Shown here in pieces: positions 1 to 4,654 of a stretch of 25,320 bases of DNA. Positions within the stretch are counted from its first letter, which is position 1. Every line of letters begins with the position of its first letter. The notes beneath the pieces are model-generated. The model was not told where the DNA came from and ran no database searches. It was given only the letters and a program-made list of their open reading frames with translations. The stretch is taken from positions 1-25,320 of IMG/VR virus record IMGVR_UViG_3300044675_006292. The stretch is one strand, 5' to 3'. Source of the stretch: a virus. The translations under genes and the position numbers were made by a program.

Positions 1-848
1 TCGGAATAGAAGGCATCGCCGTTGCCGTCGGTGCTACACTCCGACTCATGATACCACTCACCGTCGATGCAGCGTGCGTGGTCCTCGAAGGTGTAGTTGC
101 CATCTTCCAACGAGACCACCCTGTGGGGGTTCCTTTCGGTGTCGACGTAGCAGTTCTCGTGCTCCAGCCACACAACACCCTCGTCATCGGGCAGCGCCGT
201 GTCGGTAACTACGCCGCTGCCCCAGAAGCGGCCGCCGTAGCCGGTGCCGGTGCAGACGCCGTCGATCACAGCCAGCACGGTGTCGGCCTCCAGCACGCGC
301 CTACCATCGTGTAGCGTGACATAACCATCTTCGTCTTCCACTTCGTTCTCTTCGTCTTCAATCATAATAACAGAGGGTGGTTCAGGTAGGGCGGCGGGTG
401 CCGGTGCAGGGGGAAACAGCAGGTCGTGCGTTGCACTACCAAGGAGCACGGCGTAGTGCGTTCCGGCAGACTGGCCGTTGTAGTAGGTGCAGAAGTGCCA
501 CTCGTCATCGAACCACAAGGCTAGGTCGTTTGGGGCCAGCGGGGCTTGGGCAGCCAGCGCAAGCAGGGGACCCACACCGGCGTAGCGGTAGCCCGCGGGT
601 GCGGCAGGTGTGGGGAGCAGCAAGTCGTGCGTGCGGCTGCCAACGCGCACGCAGTAGTGCGCGCCTGCGTCAGCGCCGTTGAGTGTGAACAGCTGGCCGG
701 TCCACTGGCCATCGGTGTGGCGGCCGCAGCACAGCAGTTCTCCTGCGATGGTGTCCCGCAGGGGTGCGCCTTGTAGTGGGCCCGCACCGGCGTAAACGTA
801 GCCGGTGGGCAGGGTACGGCAAGGGGTGACTTCAATGGTGTTGCTCAT
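1..848 (-). CDS. Unknown phage protein with duplicated 70-residue module (3' end outside window)
   Basis: This reading frame starts at ATG 848-846 and stays open to the left edge, so at least 282 codons are present and the C-terminus is missing. The N-terminal half holds two diverged copies of one module, about residues 16-85 and 86-153. Both begin GYxYAGxGPL and end with an AGxHYxVxxGSxTHDLLxP pattern, and both finish in an Ala/Pro-rich linker. An acidic stretch (about 163-174) follows. The visible C-terminal part is rich in Cys, His, Asp and Glu (around residues 230-275), which could bind metal, but no known domain is recognised. There is no Shine-Dalgarno sequence; the leader is ACAA-rich. 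It is the most downstream gene visible in the leftward cluster. That it is a gene is fairly sure; its function is unknown. Confidence 0.75.
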   Translation of the reverse strand, partial: MSNTIEVTPCRTLPTGYVYAGAGPLQGAPLRDTIAGELLCCGRHTDGQWTGQLFTLNGADAGAHYCVRVGSRTHDLLLPTPAAPAGYRYAGVGPLLALAAQAPLAPNDLALWFDDEWHFCTYYNGQSAGTHYAVLLGSATHDLLFPPAPAPAALPEPPSVIMIEDEENEVEDEDGYVTLHDGRRVLEADTVLAVIDGVCTGTGYGGRFWGSGVVTDTALPDDEGVVWLEHENCYVDTERNPHRVVSLEDGNYTFEDHARCIDGEWYHESECSTDGNGDAFYS

Positions 849-882
849 CTTGTTGTATTTTGTTTGTTGTGCTGTGTCATTA

Positions 883-957
883 CAGCATACAGGGCACGCT
901 TGCGGGATGCAGGCGTGCCCTGTATGCTGCACCCGTTACCCTGCGAAGGGTAACGGG
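883..957. other. Two perfect adjacent hairpins between leftward genes
   Basis: A perfect 17-bp inverted repeat (883-899 with 913-929, 13-base loop) is followed two bases later by a perfect 11-bp one (932-942 with 947-957, 4-base loop GCGA). They fill most of the 122-base gap between the leftward genes at 971-1156 and 1-848. No U-tract follows on the minus strand, so simple intrinsic termination is not obvious; RNA processing, attenuation or transcript protection are alternatives. The 17-bp arms contain the CCCTGTAT core that recurs in other gaps. Confidence 0.75.
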
Positions 958-970
958 CACAGGGTTCGGT

Positions 971-1156
971 TCAGATACGCGCGCCCTTCTCAAGAGGGGG
1001 CAGCGTGTTTGGGCAAGGCGGCGGGGTCTGCCACGCGGTGACGCAGAACACCACGCTACGGCCGATGACGGGCACAGGGGTGGCGAGCTTGTGCAACGCG
1101 CCTTTGCTGGCGAGGTATTGGAGGGCCGCGTTCACGGCTGTTTGGTTCGGTGTCAT
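971..1156 (-). CDS. Small unknown phage protein, 61 aa
   Basis: This 61-residue frame runs leftward from ATG 1156-1154 to a TGA at 973-971. It begins MTPNQTAVNAALQYLASKGA, which reads like a short amphipathic helix, and ends in a Pro-rich tail. I do not recognise the family. It lies between the similarly oriented gene at 1169-1438 and the truncated gene at 1-848. Its ATG lies directly next to a tandem copy of a 13-base repeat, the other copy of which covers the stop codon of the upstream gene. There is no Shine-Dalgarno sequence. The codon usage and N-terminal helix make it plausible, but its small size leaves room for doubt. Confidence 0.55.
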   Translation of the reverse strand: MTPNQTAVNAALQYLASKGALHKLATPVPVIGRSVVFCVTAWQTPPPCPNTLPPLEKGARI

Positions 1157-1183
1157 AGGATACAGGGTTTAGGATACAGGGTT
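1157..1183. repeat. Tandem 13-mer repeat (AGGATACAGGGTT) at a gene junction
   Basis: AGGATACAGGGTT occurs at 1157-1169 and again at 1171-1183, a 14-base period. One copy abuts the start codon of the leftward gene 971-1156; the other contains the stop codon and last codons of the gene 1169-1438. On the minus strand the unit reads AACCCTGTATCCT, the same core found in hairpin arms at 883-929 and 1803-1862. Confidence 0.8.
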
Positions 1184-1438
1184 CATGTGCCGGTGCACGG
1201 CGCGCTCGAAGGCGTTCCATGCCTCCTGTGCTTGCTGCTTGCGCTGTGGTGGCAGGGCAACGACGTAACGTGTCACTTCGACACGCAGGGCGGCGAAGGC
1301 AGCGACGGGTGGTTGCCCTGTGGTGCCCACGATTTCCTGCAAGCGCACGACCCAAAGGGCGTGCGTCGTGTTGAGGTCTTGCTGTGCCTTCTCTTTTCGT
1401 CTGGCTCTGGGGGAGCCGAATGAGGATTCAATGCTCAT
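1169..1438 (-). CDS. Small unknown phage protein, 89 aa, charged and helical
   Basis: The frame extends further upstream, but the start is placed at ATG 1438-1436, because the extra N-terminal residues cross a hairpin-rich non-coding stretch and because an AC-rich leader precedes this ATG as it does the other leftward genes. The product begins MSIESSFGSPRARRKEKAQQ and has a basic N-terminus followed by predicted helical segments ending in ERAVHRHMNPVS. No conserved domain is recognised. A candidate promoter (1450-1478) lies just upstream. It is probably co-transcribed with the two genes to its left, from which it is separated by the tandem 13-mer repeat. Function is unknown. Confidence 0.6.
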   Translation of the reverse strand: MSIESSFGSPRARRKEKAQQDLNTTHALWVVRLQEIVGTTGQPPVAAFAALRVEVTRYVVALPPQRKQQAQEAWNAFERAVHRHMNPVS

Positions 1439-1449
1439 GTCTTGTTTGT

Positions 1450-1478
1450 GTTGTAACGCTGCTTCATGCAGCCGACAA
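1450..1478 (-). promoter_or_regulatory. Candidate sigma70-like promoter for the leftward small genes
   Basis: On the minus strand TTGTCG (1478-1473) and TACAAC (1455-1450) are separated by exactly 17 bases, 11 bases before the ATG of the gene at 1438. The spacer contains a small inverted repeat (GCTGC/GCAGC). The -35 match is weak (three of six), the -10 better (four of six). Confidence 0.35.
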
Positions 1479-1518
1479 AACACGCGCACCGTTTTGTGGT
1501 GAGCGTGCCCTGTAGGCT

Positions 1519-1862
1519 GCACCCCGCATCTTGTGTGGGGTGCCGGTGTGGGTCATTGGCGCATTGGGTGCCCGCTGAGTTTGCAGCGGGCATACATCGC
1601 ACTCCTTGCGGGGTGCAGGGGTTCGTGTGCCTTGCCTGCATTGCTGGCAAGGGTGCAGGCAAGCGCGTGCCCATTGCGGGCGAGCCAGCGCCGTTGGGCG
1701 CGCCGTTGGTCTGATGGCTTTGTGTTCATATGATATACCCTGCGTCATTGCAGGCTACAAGATACCCCGTGCGCGGTGTGTGCACGGGGTATCCTGTTAC
1801 CTGCACCCTGTATCCTTTGCAGGACACGGGGTGCGGGGTTAGGGTTACGGGATACAGGGTGC
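1519..1862. repeat. Cluster of hairpins carrying CCCTGTATCC-type cores
   Basis: Clear inverted repeats are: 1519-1543 (10 bp with one wobble), 1569-1592 region (TGCCCGCTG/CAGCGGGCA, 9 bp), a TTGCCTGCA/TGCAGGCAA pair around 1631-1661 (9 bp), 1761-1772 with 1782-1793 (perfect 12 bp, 9-base loop), and 1803-1815 with 1850-1862 (perfect 13 bp). The last pair can compete with a local 13-bp imperfect hairpin formed by 1805-1834, so two alternative folds are possible. Several arms contain CCCTGTATCC or its complement. Confidence 0.7.
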
Positions 1863-2126
1863 GGGAATAGATCGGCCGCGTGCCCTGTATCGGGTGGAAT
1901 TTACTTTGTGGCCCTTGTGTGTAGTTCTTGGAGTCGTGGCGGATTGGTGCGAGCGTGCCTTGTGTGCACGGTCGCGCGGACGCTATCCAAGTCTCGCGCG
2001 TGCTTTTGGAGAGACTACCTTGCACCTCTGGCTTGCTATCGCCGATGCTCTACGCGCTCACGGGGCGGTACTGCCGCTTCCCGTGTCCGGTTAGCCTACC
2101 CTTTCGGGCGGGCGCGCCTCCGGCCT

Positions 2127-2219
2127 GACAGTCTCATGACTGGTCAAGCGGGAAGCGCTTCCCAAGGCGAGCGTCCTAAGCTTAGGAGTGGCCGCGGTGC
2201 CTATTTCCGCGGGACTGTC
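2127..2219. repeat. Nested palindromes enclosed by a 7-bp inverted repeat
   Basis: GACAGTC at 2127-2133 pairs with GACTGTC at 2213-2219. Inside lie three separate palindromic elements: GGGAAGCGCTTCCC (2150-2163), CCTAAGCTTAGG (2175-2186) and CCGCGG (2192-2197) repeated at 2207-2212. The arrangement could form a cloverleaf-like structure in single-stranded DNA or RNA, or serve as protein-binding sites. No family of structured RNA is recognised. Confidence 0.55.
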
Positions 2220-2244
2220 TTAGAACGGGAATGGCTTGTGGCCT

Positions 2245-2426
2245 GCGCAATCCCCTTGCGCACCGTATGGCGGTGAATCCGTTGCGCCCCGCGTGACGGG
2301 GAGCCTTGCCCCGCCCCTTGCGTAACAAGGGGCGGAAATTTGAAGCTTTTGGCTTCCCTCCCACCTCCCCGCCATGACAGCGCGAAGGTGGGAGGGAAGC
2401 CACTAGTGTTCAAGTGAACACTAGTG
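2245..2426. repeat. Run of perfect hairpins downstream of the leftward gene
   Basis: In order: GCGCAA/TTGCGC (2245-2261, 6 bp), CCCCG/CGGGG near 2288-2302 (5 bp), CCGCCCCTTG/CAAGGGGCGG (2311-2335, perfect 10 bp), GGCTTCCCTCCCACCT and its complement (2351-2366 with 2386-2401, perfect 16 bp), then CACTAGTGTTCA/TGAACACTAGTG (2401-2426, perfect 12 bp, 2-base loop). The last two lie 11 bases beyond the stop of the leftward gene 2438-2935 and probably shape the 3' end of its transcript, although no U-run follows. Confidence 0.75.
2408..2420. promoter_or_regulatory. Palindromic 13-mer, possible operator copy 1
   Basis: GTTCAAGTGAACA is the core of the 2401-2426 palindrome and is repeated exactly at 3213-3225. 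Its dyad (GTTCA/TGAAC) is typical in form of a dimeric repressor site. The two copies bracket the leftward gene 2438-2935. No regulator gene is identified. Confidence 0.4.
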
Positions 2427-2437
2427 GCGGGGGCGGG

Positions 2438-2935
2438 TTAGCGACCCAAAACCGTGATCCAAGCAGCATATCCAACCCCTCTCTTGCCAGTGAACCGGAT
2501 CACGCGGGCGGGGAAGCCATGGAAGCCTTGCAAGGCGCGGTTGATACCAGCGGCGCGCGCCTTGTCCACTTGCGTGGAATCGGGAGGTAGGACGATAGGG
2601 GAAAGGATGCCAGCGAACTGGCGTGCGGTTGCGCCGCCCTTCAACTCCCAACCTGATTCTTTCACGTTGGTAAGGGCGGCAATCAAATATGCCCCTTGCG
2701 CTTGATTCAAGACACGCCCGCCCTTCTTGCGTGACCCGTAGACATCAGGCTCGTGATCTTCCCCGCCGTGAACGGCGGAGTCGATGATTGCTTGGGCGGC
2801 GCTAGCTTCCACTTGGAAAGCTTCCCGCCGTGACAAGCGGGATGGCGCGGCGGCGGCGGTGGCTTCAACGGCGGTGGCTTCCACAAGGGAGGGGGCGGCG
2901 GCTTTCTTGGCGGTGTTCTTGGCAATGGTGCTCAT
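2438..2935 (-). CDS. Unknown phage protein with Ala-rich N-terminal tail, 165 aa
   Basis: The start is set at ATG 2935-2933 (MSTIAKNTAKKAAAP...). The frame is open a further 26 codons upstream, but that part lies in a region with palindromes and has atypical composition. Residues 1-32 are Ala/Glu/Thr-rich low complexity with a VEATAVEATAAAA repeat; the rest (about 34-165) looks folded, with GGRVLNQAQGAYLIAAL, a likely helical ARAAGINRALQGFHG stretch and a basic C-terminal strand pair ending AAWITVLGR. I do not recognise the family. It is the first gene of the leftward side, next to the divergent control region, and is bracketed by two identical palindromic 13-mers, so early expression or autoregulation is possible but only inferred. 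There is no Shine-Dalgarno sequence. Confidence 0.75.
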   Translation of the reverse strand: MSTIAKNTAKKAAAPSLVEATAVEATAAAAPSRLSRREAFQVEASAAQAIIDSAVHGGEDHEPDVYGSRKKGGRVLNQAQGAYLIAALTNVKESGWELKGGATARQFAGILSPIVLPPDSTQVDKARAAGINRALQGFHGFPARVIRFTGKRGVGYAAWITVLGR

Positions 2936-3212
2936 ATGCTTGTATTCTGTATGGTGTAGGTTGTCTGAAATGCCACCGGAATCCCCGGCGGGGCGGCATT
3001 CATGACAGAACAAGCACCGCTTGAAAGCTTATTCGATAGCGGGGAGAACGATTGTTTATAAGTCATTCGTTATCAAGGGTTCCGGATACCGGGAAGGGGA
3101 GCGATTCGAGGGGATTATGGCAAGGCCGACCCGCTCTCATTAATGCAACTAAGTTACAATAGCAAGTTTGACGCCTTAAGAGGAAATCCCTGAATCCGGC
3201 ATCCCGAATCAG

Positions 3213-3225
3213 GTTCAAGTGAACA
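3213..3225. promoter_or_regulatory. Palindromic 13-mer, possible operator copy 2
   Basis: Exact second copy of GTTCAAGTGAACA, otherwise found at 2408-2420. It lies within the divergent control region between the two transcription blocks, a usual place for an operator. The pairing with copy 1 on the other side of the leftward gene would allow repression by looping, but this is inference. Confidence 0.4.
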
Positions 3226-3359
3226 GCTTTCGTCATAAGTCATTGCTAGTCAATGACGATGAACTCCGCATTACGGAGGTTGTAACAAGTTATGACCGAT
3301 ACATGACACTGATTTCATGAATTCTGGAGCAGGCTACGGGTGGGGGTCGCCTTTTTCCC

Positions 3360-3381
3360 CGCGCGGGCGCGAGTATATATA
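3360..3381 (+). promoter_or_regulatory. CGCGCGGGCGCG box followed by TATATATA
   Basis: CGCGCGGGCGCG (3360-3371) is followed after two bases by TATATATA (3374-3381), 60 bases before the start at 3441. The identical 12-mer, again followed by TATATA, lies at 4274-4296 upstream of the gene at 4370. A shared promoter or protein-binding element is plausible. Confidence 0.4.
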
Positions 3382-3405
3382 CCCCTGTGAGAAAAAATTA
3401 TTGGG

Positions 3406-3434
3406 TTGTGGGCTTTGGCCAAAACGGGTAGGGT
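3406..3434 (+). promoter_or_regulatory. Candidate leaderless promoter for the gene at 3441
   Basis: TTGTGG (3406-3411), a 17-base spacer and TAGGGT (3429-3434) end six bases before the GTG at 3441. This would place the transcription start at or next to the start codon. The matches to consensus are weak, but the geometry repeats at several other genes here. Confidence 0.35.
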
Positions 3435-3440
3435 TTCGGG

Positions 3441-3743
3441 GTGCAAGACGACGAAAACAACAGAGCCAGCAGCTACTACGCGCTCAACAAGGAGGCCCGC
3501 AAGGAGTATCAGAGACGCTACTACGCCGAAAACAGGCACAAGATGCGTCGCCAACGTGAGCTGCGAGAGGTGTTGGAGCCCGACAAGGCTGAAGCATACC
3601 GAGACTACCAGCGGGCCTACTACTTGGAGCACCGAACCGAGCTCACGGCGAAGCGCAGGGAGCGAGATCGACGCAAAAAAGGCTTGCTTTTTCCGTCACG
3701 AGGAATCCTGAACCCGGAATCAGGTAGCGGGCACCCCGTTTAG
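3441..3743 (+). CDS. Basic helical-repeat protein, possible DNA-binding relic of a homing endonuclease
   Basis: This 100-residue frame starts with GTG at 3441; no ATG is available nearby and a candidate promoter ends six bases upstream. The product is very rich in Arg, Lys, Tyr and Glu. It contains two related helical segments, EYQRRYYAENRHKMRRQ (about 22-38) and YRDYQRAYYLEHRTEL (about 53-68), of a type often seen in phage proteins near HNH or GIY-YIG endonucleases. No catalytic motif is present. The last residues run into CCTGAACCCGGAATCAGG and a small hairpin, so the true C-terminus may differ from the original. It is the first gene of the rightward block. DNA binding is inferred from composition. 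Confidence 0.6.
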   Translation: MQDDENNRASSYYALNKEARKEYQRRYYAENRHKMRRQRELREVLEPDKAEAYRDYQRAYYLEHRTELTAKRRERDRRKKGLLFPSRGILNPESGSGHPV

Positions 3744-3748
3744 GGTGC
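3731..3748 (+). terminator. Small hairpin over the stop codon
   Basis: GCACCC (3731-3736) pairs with GGGTGC (3743-3748) around a CGTTTA loop, and the TAG stop of the gene 3441-3743 lies inside it. No U-tract follows, so it is at most a weak terminator or a processing site. Confidence 0.3.
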
Positions 3749-3963
3749 GCTTGCCGGAAACGGTATACAAGGCGCAGCGCGCAGCGTGCGCATTAAGACA
3801 AAATACAAGCTTGACAACCCTTAGAGGGCGTGCATCAGGCAAAAAAGCTCCGTTCAGCGAACCGCGCGCAGGTCAAGCAGAATGTCTGAGCACGCGCGTT
3901 TTCCGTGCGGGGCGCAGTGTCACCGCGCGCGTGCCGGACCCCGGAAACAGGGTTCAGGAAAGG

Positions 3964-4190
3964 ATTGAACGAGGGTTCTTTTGGCCTTCGGATGACGAAA
4001 TGCGCCTGCCGAGGAAATGTGAAAAGTTTCTGGAAAGTATGTAAGTGCATTCTTTTTTGTAAGTGTCTTTCTTGAACAAAGAATTGAACGAGGGGTCTTG
4101 GGAGACTCGGATGACGAAATGCGCCTGCCGAGAAAATGTGAAAAGTTTCTGGAAAGTATGTAAGTGCATTCTTTTTTGTAAGTGTCTTTC
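3964..4190. repeat. Direct duplication of 108 bp with a 119-bp period
   Basis: Copy A (3964-4071) and copy B (4083-4190) are nearly identical over 108 bases and are separated by 11 unrelated bases. The differences cluster at the start of the unit (around 3976-3990 versus 4095-4109), where A has TTCTTTTGGCCTTCGG and B has GTCTTGGGAGACTCGG. The last 60 or so bases, including TTTCTGGAAAGTATGTAAG and a TTTTTT run, are the same apart from one base near the middle. This is a recent duplication of a non-coding unit of unknown role; origin iterons, promoter repeats or a duplicated small RNA are possible. Confidence 0.85.
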
Positions 4191-4273
4191 GAAAATAAGA
4201 GAATATGCGGAACTCAATTACTGAGTGTAACTGGATACAGTGTTTTAGAAGAAGATTAAAAGAAGAGCGCGGA

Positions 4274-4296
4274 CGCGCGGGCGCGCGCGCTATATA
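4274..4296 (+). promoter_or_regulatory. Second CGCGCGGGCGCG box with TATATA
   Basis: CGCGCGGGCGCG (4274-4285) is followed by CGCGC and TATATA (4291-4296), 73 bases before the start at 4370. It matches the element at 3360-3381 exactly over 12 bases. The flanking GC alternation could also extrude as Z-DNA or a hairpin with GTGCGCGCG (4300-4308). Confidence 0.4.
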
Positions 4297-4333
4297 CACG
4301 TGCGCGCGACCCTCGGATTAAATCAGTTTCGGC

Positions 4334-4361
4334 TTGACCGGCACCGGTGGGTCGCTAGGGT
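4334..4361 (+). promoter_or_regulatory. Candidate promoter directly upstream of 4370
   Basis: TTGACC (4334-4339), a 16-base spacer and TAGGGT (4356-4361) end eight bases before ATG 4370. The -35 matches in five of six positions and the -10 in three. A transcript from here would be leaderless or nearly so. Confidence 0.4.
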
Positions 4362-4369
4362 CCTGCCCG

Positions 4370-4654
4370 ATGAACGACATTTGCTCCGAGAAGAACCTGT
4401 TGCCCATTCCGGGATTCCCTGCCTACGCCAGCTCGCCCGACGGACTCGACGTGTGGCGCATCGTGCCAGCCCTGCGCGGACCCACCGCGGGTGTGCAGCA
4501 CCGCATGCGCCCGACGATGCACCCGCGCGGACTCGAATGGGCCTACCAGCTCAGCTCCGAGGACGGCAAGCGTTGCCGCATGCCCCTGAGCCGCTTGGCC
4601 AAACTGATGCTTGACAGCAGTCGTGGGAATTGCGATGCTACCGCTACCGAATGA
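4370..4654 (+). CDS. NUMOD4-like small protein without nuclease domain, 94 aa
   Basis: The start is ATG 4370 (MNDICSEKNLLPIPGF); it is preferred because a promoter-like pair ends eight bases before it. The segment LLPIPGFPAYASSPDGLDVWRI (written here as motif IPGFPAYASSPDG, residues about 13-25) resembles the NUMOD4 motif, a small DNA-binding module usually fused to HNH homing endonucleases. A later part, WAYQLSSEDGKRCRMPLSRL, resembles the accompanying SSDGK/R strand. No HNH catalytic residues follow, so this would be an orphan module or a domesticated DNA-binding protein. Its stop overlaps the portal start as ATGA (4651-4654), which suggests translational coupling. Family placement is tentative. 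Confidence 0.6.
   Translation: MNDICSEKNLLPIPGFPAYASSPDGLDVWRIVPALRGPTAGVQHRMRPTMHPRGLEWAYQLSSEDGKRCRMPLSRLAKLMLDSSRGNCDATATE
4611..4639 (+). promoter_or_regulatory. Candidate promoter upstream of the portal gene
   Basis: A perfect TTGACA (4611-4616) and GATGCT (4634-4639, three of six) are 17 bases apart and end 11 bases before ATG 4651. It lies within the end of the preceding gene, so it would add an internal start for the head genes. Confidence 0.35.

Larger units (their letters stand above)
1439..2437. other. About 1 kb without a credible gene, dense in inverted repeats
   Basis: Open frames exist on both strands here, but they are Cys/Arg-rich, overlap one another in several frames and run through palindromes, so I do not accept them as genes. 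The stretch instead holds a series of perfect or near-perfect hairpins, listed separately, plus AscI-like and other short palindromes. It separates the leftward gene at 2438-2935 from the small leftward genes below 1438. It might be a structured untranslated RNA, a replication or packaging site, or a cluster of processing signals; nothing decides between these. Confidence 0.6.
2936..3440. promoter_or_regulatory. Divergent intergenic control region
   Basis: These 505 bases separate the leftward and rightward gene blocks and contain no credible gene. They hold: an imperfect GC-rich inverted repeat around 2970-3003; two copies of TAAGTCATT-N5-TCAA (from 3059 and 3236); a GTCATTG/CAATGAC hairpin (3239-3257); a CTCCG/CGGAG hairpin (3264-3278); the palindromic 13-mer at 3213-3225; a CCCTGAATCCGGCATC copy (3188-3203); and the GC-box plus TATATATA element at 3360-3381. 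Composition is more AT-rich than the coding parts, which would suit promoters, operators or a replication origin. Confidence 0.55.
3744..4369. other. 626-base intergenic region with a tandem duplication
   Basis: No gene is convincing here: the frames on both strands cross the duplication out of phase. It contains TTGACA (3811-3816), a perfect -35 hexamer lacking a good -10 at 17 bases; a CCCCGGAAACAGGGTTCAGG element (3940-3959); the 119-bp-period tandem repeat (3964-4190); AT-rich sequence to about 4260; and a GC-alternating tract with TATATA (4265-4310). Confidence 0.55.

Noticed and set aside
521-835. Minus-strand frame of 104 codons
   Set aside because: Shadow in another frame of the real gene 1-848, which has a clean internal protein repeat.
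1726-2025. Minus-strand frame of 99 codons
   Set aside because: Consists largely of translated inverted-repeat sequence; no plausible leader.
1776-2276. Plus-strand frame of 166 codons
   Set aside because: Very Cys/Arg-rich, runs through several palindromes and overlaps competing frames; looks non-coding.
1500-2430. tRNA, tmRNA or CRISPR explanation for the hairpin-rich region
   Set aside because: No T-loop GGTTCGAATC-type sequence, no acceptor ending in CCA, and the repeats are inverted and heterogeneous rather than equal repeats with unique spacers.
3811-3839. Promoter at the perfect TTGACA
   Set aside because: At 16-18 bases the only -10 options are ATCAGG-like with poor match and no gene starts downstream at a fitting distance.
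3882-3968. Short frame MSEHARFPCG of 28 codons
   Set aside because: No promoter with a good -10, basic low-complexity end, and its stop lies at the edge of the repeat; unsupported.
3745-4044. Plus-strand frame of 99 codons
   Set aside because: Starts in a hairpin, crosses the first repeat copy and has no domain or coupling; treated as intergenic.
3835-4299. Minus-strand frame of 154 codons across the duplication
   Set aside because: The repeat period (119) is not a multiple of three and the two copies are read in different frames, so no protein is being conserved.
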